Assembly (NCBI GenBank): GCA_026419775.2 | Contig: JAOPGA020000175.1 | Span: 1 to 25,808 of the forward strand | Length of the DNA stretch: 25,808 nt | Direction: 5' to 3' | DNA from: Acrasis kona | Lineage: Eukaryota; Heterolobosea; Eutetramitea; Acrasida; Acrasidae | Shown here: positions 1-9,223 of the stretch, one piece after another | How positions within the stretch are numbered: the first letter of the stretch is position 1 | Layout of the letters: every line of letters starts with the position of its first letter | Position numbers and translations under genes: made by a program | Notes under the pieces: generated by a model | Database searches by the model: none | What the model saw: the letters and a program-made list of their open reading frames with translations, nothing else | Told to the model about the DNA's origin: nothing

Positions 1-381
1 CTGTTTGGAGGGTTCGACAATGAAGAGGACACCGTTGAACAAGACCCGAATGACGCGGATCTAATCGATGACACTCACACCCCTGCATATAGTGACAATG
101 CTCCAACATCTAGAGAAGCAGAGGAAAGTAGTCCACCCTCTCACACACTTGTTAGAAGAAGGAGGTCTTCACGTCGGAGTGCTGCATTGGAGGATCAGGA
201 ACCTGCGCCTGTCACAACCATCGACCAGCGTCGGGCGTCTTTCGATGAGTTTGTTCAAGACACTCACAACAGAAGCGAGCATGTATCACAAGCACGCAGG
301 ATGAATGACATGGTGGAGTCAATCAAGAACAGCGATCAAACAAATGCAAGGCGTGTGTTGAGAACCAGATCCAATAAATAA
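1..381 (+). CDS. 3' end of an unrecognised basic/acidic gene
   Basis: Frame 1 is open from the window edge to TAA at 379-381, giving 126 residues. The first ~55 residues are acidic with many D/E, S and P. Next comes an arginine cluster (LVRRRRSSRRSAAL), then a charged, probably helical tail ending ARRVLRTRSNK. No enzymatic motif is visible; the composition suits a nuclear or DNA-binding tail, which is inference. The last codons AAT AAA TAA are themselves a polyadenylation signal fused to the stop. The ending resembles the exon reading NAVRRVLRSKRF 240 bp downstream, so the two may be tandem paralogues or alternative ends. The start lies outside the window. I do not recognise the family. Confidence 0.5.
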   Translation: MFGGFDNEEDTVEQDPNDADLIDDTHTPAYSDNAPTSREAEESSPPSHTLVRRRRSSRRSAALEDQEPAPVTTIDQRRASFDEFVQDTHNRSEHVSQARRMNDMVESIKNSDQTNARRVLRTRSNK

Positions 382-621
382 TATTCTCAAAGTTTATATT
401 GTTTATTCTTTTTAGATTGTCAAATCCTTTATACATTTCATTCAGTCAAATGTGTAATCGGCATTTTGTCAAAAATTAAAAGTTCATCATTGTATGGCCT
501 ATGATGAGTAGAGCATAGTCGCTTTGGAAATTTCGAGTGAAAGTCATTTTCCGATGAGTTATCTCGAATTTTCATTTTTAAGACAAGTTTTTATTTTTAA
601 GACATTGTTTTCATTTTTCAG

Positions 622-884
622 ATATCCGCTTGGACAATATATCCTTGATCCTGAACCTAACGCTGTTAGAAGAGTTCTCAGGAGCAAACGATTTATGCTA
701 CAAGCACAAAATCAACCAAATCAACAACAGCCACTTGATCTATTTCCTCCACAGCCAAGTAATTGAATTCACACATTAANNTTTTAACTATCACATAGAT
801 GACGCAGCACAAAATCCACTTCCTCCACAGCCAAATAATACTGAACTCAATTGTTGTCAATCGGTTAGAGAATGCTGCATTTAA
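622..884 (+). CDS. two terminal exons with a 40-nt intron, unknown gene
   Basis: A likely acceptor (TTTTTCAG, ending 621) opens an exon from 622 that reads YPLGQYILDPEPNAVRRVLR and then a Q/P-rich stretch ending PLDLFPPQP. A GTAATT donor at 759 and a CACATAG acceptor ending 798 delimit a 40-nt intron. Joining 758 to 799 keeps the frame and gives NDAAQNPLPPQPNNTELN, ending at TAA 882-884. LPPQPNN after the intron echoes LFPPQPS before it, so the last exon looks like a duplication of the previous one. NAVRRVLRSK resembles the end of the gene at 1-381. The upstream part is not resolved. Two ambiguous bases lie in the intron. Function unknown. Confidence 0.4.
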
Positions 885-1078
885 CATTTGAGAGTGCTTC
901 AAATTGTGCCAAATGGATATATGCGATGTTGTGTAACGTGAGAAATATTATCATTTTTCAATACGGTCCAACAAAAGTACGTTTGAATGTTTGAATGCCC
1001 CAGATGTTGTGTAAATGATTTGTTGGCTTATAAGACTGACAAAATGTATTGCATAACACCTTTTAATTTATCAACGAC

Positions 1079-1228
1079 TCTGTTGCTGCCTCAATCTCAA
1101 CGGAAACAATTTTTCACCATGATTTGAAACTACAAACAGGCTTAATCATTATTAGCATTGGACTATATAATTTGAGACTTGGGAAAGGAGATTTCGCTCC
1201 AAGAGATTCATACTGCGGAAAAGAGTAA
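1079..1228 (+). pseudogene. PIF/Harbinger-like transposase, C-terminal fragment
   Basis: The frame reads ISTETIFHHDLKLQTGLIII, then SIGLYNLRLGKGDFA, and stops at 1226-1228. It is nearly the same protein as the C-terminal part of the minus-strand copy near 18690-18790, where it follows the E-bearing helix of a DDE_Tnp_4-type transposase. Only about 50 codons remain and the catalytic part is absent. The flanks (885-1078 and 1229-1325) show no gene. It is a relic of the family found at 12841-13376 and 18690-19400. Confidence 0.6.
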
Positions 1229-1334
1229 TGATACAGAGAATGTAATAAATGTGCTATTTTATCAAAAACATCTTTCATGCAATGTCCGTTAGGCCTCTAT
1301 AGGCATGGGTAATGCTGCCTTTACCTACTACACA

Positions 1335-1411
1335 GCGAAAATCTTATTTCTACCCTGGTTGTCTTAATTTTACCCTCTTTTAAAAATACCCTGTTTCACT
1401 ATTTCTACCCT
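1335..1411 (+). repeat. left terminal inverted repeat of outer MULE
   Basis: This is 77 bp, identical in inverse to 7442-7518. It carries TACCCT four times at 1351, 1371, 1387 and 1406, a spacing of 16-20 bp. Such phased subterminal hexamers are a common form of transposase binding site. The outermost 17 bases match the inner element's terminus at 15 positions. Confidence 0.85.
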
Positions 1412-1772
1412 GTCTGTTCTCGGTCAATATGCAACATCAGGAACCAAAACCTTTGCAACCCAAGGTTTTTCCATACGAAAATAAGAACTACATACTCGGT
1501 TTTTAGTTTTTGTCACCTTTCTCATTCTTCGGTCCGCGGTGCATTTCCATGTGCACACATTTCAACCAAAGAGCTTCGGTATTGGTCAAAACAATTTTAA
1601 AATGTTTGATAGATCCTTATCTTCTATTTCGAGGGTGTAATGTTAATTAATGTGAACAAAGAGCATACAGACATTTGCATATAGAGATTTTTATTTCTTA
1701 TTCTTCCTATGAACCGACTCTTTTGCTTCGCGTTCAATTTGTGCCCACTCTTTACTGCGACTGATCTTCTCT

Positions 1773-1942
1773 GCGTAAACCTTATTTCTCTGTAGTTGAC
1801 CTTAAATCTCTGCAGTCAAAAAACACCTTGGTAAAATGGAATCTCGGATGTCATAGAATTGTGGATAATGAACATTGACACCTGAAAATTCACCTACCAC
1901 CGTTTTCGACTATGGCGGTTTTAATGTGACGCTTCGTTTCTC
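1773..1942 (+). repeat. left terminal inverted repeat of inner MULE
   Basis: 170 bp matching 5291-5450 in inverse. An extra CACCGTTTTC near 1888-1897 makes it 10 bp longer than its partner. Otherwise one mismatch was found by eye. Confidence 0.9.
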
Positions 1943-2088
1943 TATTCTGTAATATTTACANTTAACCAAACACATCCGAAATACATTATAAATGCTTCTA
2001 GTAGTCACTTCAAAATAAATACAAGCAACATATACATATACAGTTGTTTATTTACATTAATTTATAAGCATACAGATCGATACTTCAT

Positions 2089-5000
2089 TTACAATCCAAT
2101 CATTTTCCACATTCTAGACTTTGAGATACCATGATATGTTTGTGTTGCTGTAAGCCGGTTTCTTTTAGATTGATTCCTCACCACCTCCAACTCGCTATCT
2201 CGATTGCTTTCATCACTGGACACACTGGACTTGTGTTCAGGGCTGCTGTTAATCTCATCATCGGAATCTGGAGTATGTAATCGCTTTTTACCTCTGGCTT
2301 TCAATGGTGTGGAGATTGGCTTCATTTGAAGTCTGCTTTTCGGTTTGCTTTGTGATTGGAGTTATAGCTCACAATCATTGCCACTACCATCAGCTGGTAC
2401 ATCAACGGTTTGATCAAAGTCAGCTTGTGCCCGCTGCTTTGATGTGGTGTAAATTCTTTTATCGCGCTTCCTTCCTAGCTTTCTCTTCTTTGTTGCTGTT
2501 ATACAAGAGGAACCGTCATTACTTGGAGATGNAACCGGAGGATTAATATCAATTATCTGTTCTCGATATTCCTCAGAATTTAATGTGTTCTCTTGCTGCA
2601 GCTCATAATTAATGTCAGCTCCTCCAAAATCATGATCGATTTGATCCTCTTTGCTATTTTCCTTGGCGACATTATGTATTGCTACAGTGTCTACTGGAGT
2701 GCAATCGTTGTCGGCTGTTGATGCACGTGCAAGTGTGAAGTTGATGGTTGGATATACTAAGGATTCATTGTTTGTTATGGCGGGACAAAATTCTTTTGTA
2801 ATAAATCTTATTATCCAATATGGATCCTTCAACCAGAATGGTGAAAGTGCAATCTTTTTTTGGTTTACTACAAAAAGCNAACAGGCAAACTTTAACGTAC
2901 AGAAGCGATTGTTGCGTCTACAACGCAAACACGTACAAGACATTTTATTGAGATTTACAAAATGTATCTTATCAGGCTGCGATACGCTAGGTACTTCAAA
3001 CACTCCTATTTGGACCTCTTTAACATTTTTCATTTAGATGTTTTGTGCTGTTTTGAGGTATGATTTTAGCTTTGCGGATGTGGAAGCTGCTGCTATCCGC
3101 GACTCATATACATTCTCCCTGTCCCTTATTCGACTTAAAANTAATTCTTTAATGAACTCCAACGCATCATCAAGCCTATGACAGCGGTTTTTTCGAGAGC
3201 GCTTCCATGTCCTGAACAGACTTTCCACATAATTATTAGTCCAATGAAGACCTACACAGTGTTAATAAAATACATTCTTAAATCATACCATATCGTGTTC
3301 GTCTGTTGATTGAGGTCCAGCGAAAGTAAAAATTCATCTTGTCTCCATTTTGTGGATGATGCCACTCCTTATCAAAGTATTTCATAAATCGCTCGTGTTT
3401 GGATGACAACTATTCATACAGCTTCATGTATTCCTCTTCAGTCTCGCACATGAGCATGTCATAAATGATACCTCGAATGGAGGTTAAATCATCCTCTATG
3501 AAGTTCATTTCTGCCTTCTTCCTGTTCAAGTAGCCATTTATGCTCTTAAGTAGATGGAACACACATATCAGATAATTCATCCCTGCAGTAACACATCCAA
3601 GCTTCTCGGCCTCACCATCATCAATAATGATTGTGATTGTCTCCTTCAACCACACAACCGAATCCTCAATGTAGCTCTTACTCTTCAAATAATCCGCTAT
3701 CGCAGTCCAAATATCCACCATTACACGTCCATCCATCTTGGTGGTTATAACTGTGAAAGGAACATGCGCTCTTCTTTCTTTGTCTGTAGCGATGACCGCC
3801 TGGACACCCACGCTTCCTACTCCTTCATCCTGAATCAGGCNATATATTGTATCATAGCCGCATACATCTGATAAACATTCCTGACCCAAAATCTCTAGTG
3901 CGCCTTTATCAACAATAATAAATGTTGAATTGTTTGGAGACATTTCACTGATGTCTCTGTCTCCAACTTTGTTTACAACATCAAATCGCTGGTCTGATTT
4001 AAAGAATTGGAGCAATGTCTTGACATTTTCAGCAGAGTCTTCATAATAACCTTGCTTCTTCCTCTTATTATTATTGATCACGCTTGATACAATCTTCCGA
4101 GAAAGATTAGGTGCTGGATGACTAGGATCTTGTAAGAGATCATTTATAATCTCAGATGGACCTTTTGAAGACTCATGCTTTTCGATAATGGTGTTCTCTA
4201 TCTAGCTTTGTACATCTTTTAAGGTAACCACGCCTTGGTTGGAAGTGAACACCATGATTACCCTTTTGGAATATTGAAACTTTGAATACCGATACATTGC
4301 TTTGCTGCTTTACGTGCACCTCTACCCTCAAACAGTGATCGCAGGTTTTCCCTTCACTGTTCAAACTTTTTGATAGGCATGAAGGTGTACCGCACCTATA
4401 TTGATTTGACCAGAACATTCCACTGAACTTCTTGGGAAACTTGTATTTTGATGCTGTCTGTAAATCAAGTGGTGGGTTGTGCTTCCAATTTGGATTCATT
4501 GACTTGACTTTGGTTGGACATCGTATAGAGTCATAAGCGTTGAATTTACCAATTAGGTCATGGTTGCTCTGGTGTAAAATATCGTAACTGTCGAGTGGCC
4601 CTGATGCAGACAGTTCAAAATCTTGCTTGAAGTTTCTTCTTCTGTAATCTATTCTCTCTATTGGTTTCCCATCAATTGTTGTTGTGAACTTGGTAATACA
4701 CACCATTTTAAGCTGCTGCCTCCGATTTTTCACATTTGTAGTTTCAATTGTAGTATAGAATGAAGGATCCGAAGGATCTGATGGATCAGGTAATACCACA
4801 GGTTCTGGCTGAGCTACCGCATTCTGGAGTGGCGGTTGTACAGCTGATGGTGCATCTTCTTGAAGTGCCTTTGTAACACTTGTATAAAAAGCTTTAAATA
4901 GCTTTATATGACCGATCTTCTTTATTTTTAAAATATCACGGAGCTCCTCTTCTTTAAATAAGTCAAAAGTACCCGCTTCTATAGCTTCGTCGATGATTGT

Positions 5001-5111
5001 GCTTCATAGATCAGTTATTTCCTCACAATCAGAATTATTTTTGTACAGTAAGTGTATAATCTCATCAGCTGTACGCTTGGAACTCCATGTCTTGATGTCT
5101 GTTGCGTTCAT
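2089..5111 (-). pseudogene. inner MULE transposase with SAM-like N-terminus
   Basis: ATG at 5111 (MNATDIKTWSSKRTADEIIH) begins an N-terminal domain resembling SAM (EEELRDILKIKKIGHIKLFK), then a DPSDPSDPS linker, a zinc-finger-like region (CGTPSC ... NHGVH) and the MULE core: VCGYDTIY (Asp 1), IIIDDGEAE (Asp 2), CVFHLLKSIN, and HWTNNYVESLFRTWK, which holds the family's late acidic residue. A Cys cluster (CTCLRCRRNNRFC) resembles SWIM but lacks His; the acidic tail ends SKSRMWKMIGL. A 37-nt intron (3252-3288) precedes TNNYVES. In-frame stops lie near 5006, 4205, 3411, 3036 and 2364, with a frameshift around 4215. The gene cannot make full-length protein, although the element's ends are nearly pristine. 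Confidence 0.85.
3252..3288 (-). other. 37-nt spliceosomal intron in the inner MULE transposase
   Basis: On the minus strand the exon ends CGATATG, followed by GTATGA ... TGTGTAG and then GTCTTCATTGGACT. Removing these 37 nt joins RTRYG to LHWTNNYVES in frame. That restores a motif conserved in MULE transposases and removes a stop. The donor, acceptor and conserved product together make a real intron likely. Confidence 0.75.
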
Positions 5112-5290
5112 TTGTTTGTTGTTAAATGAGCGCGAAACCATAGAACTGTTTATTGGCGGGAATTTTGTTTATTAGAGAGCGGTATTGAATAGAGACCACT
5201 AAAAGAGTAACACAAGTGTCTGGTCGCAAGAAATATGAATTTAATTTCATTAAATTTACATTGATTAAAAGTTTTAAATGTCAAAGATTT

Positions 5291-5450
5291 GAGAAGCGAA
5301 GCGTCACATTAAAACCGCCATAGTCGTAGGTGAATTTTCAGGTGTCAATGTTCATTATCCACAATTCTATGACATCCGAGATTCCATTTTACCAAGGTGT
5401 TTTTTGACTGCAGAGATTTAAGGTCAACTACAGAGAAATAAGGTTTACGC
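5291..5450 (-). repeat. right terminal inverted repeat of inner MULE
   Basis: 160 bp, the inverse of 1773-1942 apart from the 10-nt indel and one transition. Followed directly by ATCTTCTCT, the second copy of the target duplication. Confidence 0.9.
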
Positions 5451-7441
5451 ATCTTCTCTCCAGGACTGCACATCTTTGCTCGTTTGCTTTGTCTACGAGT
5501 TGAAATCTGCGATTCATCACCACTTGAAGTATCAGCGGACTTTGAAAGCGTTCACTTTTTGGGTATAGGCCTTGACGGTGGGGCAGGTTCATCTTTATTT
5601 TCCAAAAGAGATGTTATTGGCGCTGCTGTTTGGAGAGGATCATTGGTTGGTTCCTGCTCTTCGCTAGGGCATGCATCAAATACATCATCGTTAGCATCAA
5701 CTCCCCCTAACTCTTCATCAGATTCATCGTCGCTGCTGCTGTCCTCGGCTTCAGTCTCAACTTCTCTACTTGCTTCATCTCCATCTGATCCATTACTATA
5801 ATGGTCATCATCCCCATTGAATACACTTCCGACTGTCGCTTTATTACTTCCTCTATCATGGTTGACCAACGTGTTTGAAAAGATCACTTCTCTTGATGAG
5901 GACTGTTTGTCTAGGTTGCGCTTTTCTCTTGGTNGGCCAGATTTGGGCTTGTAATTAGGGTTTGTTGTATCATAAGCGAGAGGCACACTTATGTTGCTCT
6001 CATCACCAGCAGTTCCACTTGGAATGTGATTTTTCGGTGATGTACTTTATGATCCAATCTGCATCTTTTTTGTCAAGACTTTCAGTTGACCAACCCGCAC
6101 TTTTTATTTCAAACAAAGAACAGGCGAATTTTATTGAACAGAAACCGTTACGCTTCCGACAAGCAAGACAAGTGTCACCCTTTATGGTTTTGTGCCAATT
6201 CTTGTCAAAGTAGGGCATGAAATTTTTATGGCTTGACAACTTCTTGTATATATTGAGATACTCTTCTTCCGTCTCACATTGAATCATATCATAAATCAGG
6301 CCTCTGATTTTAGCTCCATCTTGCTTTTCAATCTTTGTTTTTCCACGAAGAAGTTGCGACGATTGAATCTTTTTATTGACGCTCTTGAGCAAATGAAAAA
6401 TACAAATAATGAACTCTATTGATAAAGATGTGAGTCCCTTCTTTTCGGCTTTTCCATCATCAACCATAATTGTAACTTTATCCAACCAATTTTCAATGTT
6501 ATTCTTTTCGGCAAGGTACTTGTTAATGGCAGTGAAAATACTTTTGATAGTATCACCATTTACCATTGTGGTGATGATGTAGAATGGGACATGTGCATGA
6601 CGATACCTATCCAATGCGACAACTGCTTGAAGAGCTACAGATCCAACTTTTCTGTCCTCCAATAACCGATATATACTATCGTATCCACAGATATCATTTA
6701 GCGACCTCCCTCCAACAGCCCTGATTGCTGCTTTGTCAACCACAATGTAGATAGCATTCTCAACAGTCATTGAGTCTATGTGAACACCCCCAACCTCATC
6801 TATAATGTCATAGTCTGCCGAAGAATTGAGATGTTGAAGAATCTCCCGAGAGTTTTTAATTGATTCCTCATACTTTCCGTACTTGACAGTCTTTTGGTTG
6901 TTGATTAGATTTGATATATCACGTGCAGATATATTTGGTGCTATATATTCGGCTCTATTATGCACATCAAACTCGATCTCTCTCAGTGTGGCTCCTTTTG
7001 AATGTTCTTCAATGATTGCTTTAGCCATGAACCCAGACTTTGATAATGAGAGTTTACTGGGGTGAAAATGTTTCGCATGATTACCACAAATCGACACCCT
7101 CAGCTCAAAGTATATGGCTTTCTTCTAAATACTTCCATTTTCATCTTGCATGTACATTCTCTTGTCGGATGAAGATGCTTGTTCATACATGCAGCGGTTG
7201 AACAGGTAAATGTTTCATAAAATATGAGACCAAAGTATGCCTTTGGTATGACCCAGTGGTCAATGTAACCAGTTAGTGGTGAAGATGATTTAAAGTCTGG
7301 GTTTAGTTGTAGGAGTTTATGAGGAGTATGCTTCTTTTTTGATGTGAACTTTGCTAGTAAGTCCGGTATTGATGAGCGTAATGTATCATAACTCTGTAGA
7401 GGTCCTTCTGCACAAACCGTATACTTATCTCCTCTGTCCTG

Positions 7442-7518
7442 AGGGTAGAAATAGTGAAACAGGGTATTTTTAAAAGAGGGTAAAATTAAGACAACCAGGG
7501 TAGAAATAAGATTTTCGC
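7442..7518 (-). repeat. right terminal inverted repeat of outer MULE
   Basis: Perfect inverse copy of 1335-1411, followed by the 9-bp duplication TACTACACA at 7519-7527. Identity with the left end stops abruptly at 7442, where transposase coding sequence begins on the minus strand. Confidence 0.85.
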
Positions 7519-7527
7519 TACTACACA

Positions 7528-8169
7528 TGTATACTTCATGCCACAATTACCTGAAAAGAATTAGTGTCTATTTTGTGAGATAATAATTCACACCAATCGA
7601 CNAGATGTTCAATCCNGCATAATACATCCATCCCTCGCAACGGCGACTATGACAAAGCTGTCTTAATTAATGTATTGTAAGGGATAGTTGACTATATTGC
7701 GATTGGATAATTGAAATTTTTCAATTTAAAATTTTTGTGAAAAAACAAGATCATGCCATCCTGAAAGACATAAGCGACTAGGCTGTACAATCTTTGTACG
7801 ACCAGCCTTATACAAAACATCAACAGACCTCTCTACATGCAGCCACATCTGTACATATCAACATTGTGGAGTTTCAATTCACATTTAAACATACTTTGCA
7901 TAGAGATGTGCAATAATGTACAAGCCGCATCATTTTGGGTAACGTAAGAGCACATTTAATTAACATATTAACAAAACAGAATTGAATGGTTTGATTTGCC
8001 GTAAGGAGCGACCATACTTTGAAACATACCACCGTTGTCCAGAGTCTAAGCGCCAGAACAGATAATGACAGTCTCTCAGTGCAGTGAGGAGCAACCATAC
8101 CATACTTCAAAACATGCCTCCAGCAGTCCAGAGCTTCAGCGGATAATTATNGAACAGCACATTATTCAA
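7528..8169. other. non-coding stretch with one ~75-bp tandem duplication
   Basis: No credible gene. A block at 7670-7765 is listed separately. Around 8000-8150 a unit beginning AAGGAGCGACCATACTTTG is followed by a diverged second copy (GAGGAGCAACCATACC...) about 75 bp on. Three ambiguous bases fall in this stretch. Confidence 0.5.
7670..7765 (+). repeat. dispersed intergenic block, copy 1
   Basis: It begins ATTGTAAGGGATAGTTGACT and ends TTTTTGTGAAAAAACAAGAT plus CATGC. The same order of motifs recurs at 13885-13968 in the same orientation, and part of it at 9085-9175 inverted. Homology with the second copy stops sharply after CAAGATCATGC, suggesting an element boundary or the edge of a duplicated control region. 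Confidence 0.55.
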
Positions 8170-8620
8170 CTTCAGCACAATCCGTGATTATATCGCTTTC
8201 GATCATTCACTACAACATCAACAAATTTCACACACCTACTTTCACTCAATCTACGGTCTTAATTACATTTATTGTAACATCAACAACAACTTTAACTCAA
8301 ACTGTATGGTTCTAATCACATGAATTGTAACATCAACACATACTACACACCTACTTTCACTCAATCTACGGTACTATCGTAACATCAACAACATCTTTAG
8401 CTTTCGCATTATTATCATTGACAATTTCCATTCTTTTACACATCTCCAGGCTGAGAATTGATATGTTGGTCCATCTTATAAATAGGGGGTTTATGAGAGC
8501 GAGTACAAAATTAAATAGAATTAAGTATGATTTGATACTTGATACTCGTCAAAAATAATTAATTTTAATAGTACAAAGACAAATAATTAATAAAGTATAA
8601 ATTTATTATTATACTAACAA
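8170..8620 (+). repeat. dispersed repeat F, copy without satellite
   Basis: It contains tandem ~60-70-bp units (AACATCAACA..., CACACCTACTTTCACTCAAT, CTACGGT, TAACATCAAC) at 8213-8400. These are followed by CATTCTTTTACACATCTCC, CTTATAAATAGGGGGTTTAT and an AT-rich tail with repeated short AGTACAAA/AGTAT motifs. The same sequence, inverted and interrupted by ~1.5 kb of satellite, forms 14945-16870. At 8480-8490 this copy shows the uninterrupted state of the site. No coding sequence. Confidence 0.65.
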
Positions 8621-8930
8621 ATAAATTCAATAATGTTTTAATTTCATTTTTGAAATAAGTCGCTTTTATCAAACTCCAAATGTTCTCATTTACATCTCTT
8701 AGACTGCCGTTTTGGCATAGGTGCCCAAAATTTTCTTTGGTTTCGATCAACTTTCTATATACTGCTGGGTGTGAACGCTGCGGCTGCGTCTGTGAATGTT
8801 GAAAGGACTTGATTTGAAGACAACATGCCAATTGCCGTCTTTGAGGGTGTTGATTGCTTTTTTGACGCTTGAGACAGTCTCGTCTGTAATGTCTTGTTGC
8901 TTACAAACATCATAATAATTATTCACATGT
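8612..8930 (-). repeat. 310-bp duplication, copy 1 (partner 13384-13693)
   Basis: Read on the minus strand this matches 13384-13693 on the plus strand, from ATTATTATGATGTTTGTAAG to TTTATTTGTTAGTAT, with only a few differences. It includes the 3' half of the small gene at 8747-9031. In another frame it encodes AVYRKLIETKENFGHLCQNG, which resembles AVYKE-IETKINFGHQYPDG in the decayed transposase near 20900-20960. It may therefore contain a piece of that transposon family. Confidence 0.75.
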
Positions 8931-9031
8931 TTCAGGTTATTTATTAACGCTGCAACTGCGATTGTTAAGAGGGCTCTGCTCAAAAAATTATTCGAAGACA
9001 AAAAGCGCATTGCCTCTGTGAGCTGATCCAT
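8747..9031 (-). CDS. small helical protein, paralogue of the 9224-9541 product
   Basis: The ATG at 9031 opens 94 codons. The N-terminus MDQLTEAMRFLSSNNFLSRA and the following LLTIAVAAL are hydrophobic and helical. HVNNYYDVCKQQDITDETV follows, then a basic, less structured tail. It aligns with the 105-aa product next door (METMHMLSLQQVLLSHALQT ... NVHNYYEDIRQQ), so the two form a small family with a LS...LS.AL...A core and an HNYYxD motif. The last ~55 codons lie in the duplication shared with 13384-13693, where no start is present. The upstream sequence is the inverted block at 9085-9175, possibly its promoter. Function unknown; not certainly expressed. Confidence 0.45.
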   Translation of the reverse strand: MDQLTEAMRFLSSNNFLSRALLTIAVAALINNLKHVNNYYDVCKQQDITDETVSSVKKAINTLKDGNWHVVFKSSPFNIHRRSRSVHTQQYIES

Positions 9032-9084
9032 TTGAAAACGATTATTTGCTGTGGACTTTGAGGGAGATTCCTAAGATTGTGCAT

Positions 9085-9175
9085 TCCTAATAGTCAATCA
9101 TAAGACACTCAACCACTCCTTACAATCGCATTGTCAACAATCAACATAGCAACTGAAACAATATAAGAACACGAG
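9085..9175 (-). repeat. dispersed intergenic block, inverted copy upstream of 9031
   Basis: It aligns over ~90 bp with the reverse complement of 13838-13930: AATAGTCAAT..AAGACACTCAACC..TTACAAT..CAACATA..GAAACAATATAAGAAC against AATAGCCAAT..AAGACAGTCAACC..TTACAAT..CAACATA..GAAACAATATAAGAAC. The two copies face each other across the gene cluster at 9224-12787. They may be terminal inverted repeats of a composite element or repeated promoters. Confidence 0.55.
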
Positions 9176-9223
9176 AATGGTTGTGCAACAGTAAATATCA
9201 AATAAATTCAAGAAAATTTTATT

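Larger units (their letters stand above)
1773..5450 (-). mobile_element. inner MULE inserted in the outer MULE's transposase gene
   Basis: Inverted repeats of 170 bp (1773-1942) and 160 bp (5291-5450) bound a 3.7-kb element. They differ by one T/C and one 10-nt indel. The 9-bp ATCTTCTCT stands on both sides (1764-1772 and 5451-5459) as the target duplication. The termini read GCGTAAACCTTATTTCT, close to the outer element's. The target is the last ~25 codons of the outer transposase, where outer-gene sequence continues in frame on either side of the insertion. The element carries one transposase gene on the minus strand. Nearly identical ends imply a young insertion although the gene is broken. 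Confidence 0.92.
1691..7441 (-). pseudogene. outer MULE transposase (decayed, split by inner MULE)
   Basis: Minus-strand pieces run 7441-7100, 7097-6003, 5990-5460, then 1763-1691 beyond the inner insertion. In order: a zinc-finger-like region (CSTAAC ... CGNHAKHFH, like WRKY/GCM1 folds); a MULE core with ICGYDSIYRL (first Asp), VTIMVDDGKAE (second Asp) and CIFHLLKSVN; a Cys cluster CLACRKRNGFC resembling a SWIM finger without its His; and a long acidic Ser/Glu tail ending SRSKEWAQIERE. Compared with the inner copy, the start and the TNN..ES segment (about 150 residues) are missing. There are frameshifts near 7098 and 6010 and a TGA after RPIPKK at 5552-5554. The stop at 1691-1693 lies inside an AATAAA signal. 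Non-functional. Confidence 0.82.
1335..7518 (-). mobile_element. outer Mutator-like element (MULE), interrupted by a second MULE
   Basis: The ends are a perfect 77-bp inverted repeat (1335-1411 and 7442-7518). Directly outside both ends lies the same 9-bp sequence TACTACACA (1326-1334 and 7519-7527), the target duplication length typical of MULEs. Each terminus starts GCGAAAATCTTATTTCT. The element carries a minus-strand MULE transposase (7441 to 1691) split by the inner element at 1773-5450. Without that insertion and its duplicated 9 bp it would be about 2.5 kb. Right after the right-hand repeat the coding sequence begins in mid-protein, so an internal deletion has removed the 5' part. Identical terminal repeats suggest recent movement, presumably driven by another copy. 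Confidence 0.88.

Noticed and set aside
2304-3871. Plus-strand open frames over the inner MULE (for example 2651-3037 and 3554-3871)
   Set aside because: They are antisense to the well-supported transposase and have no domain or plausible start context.
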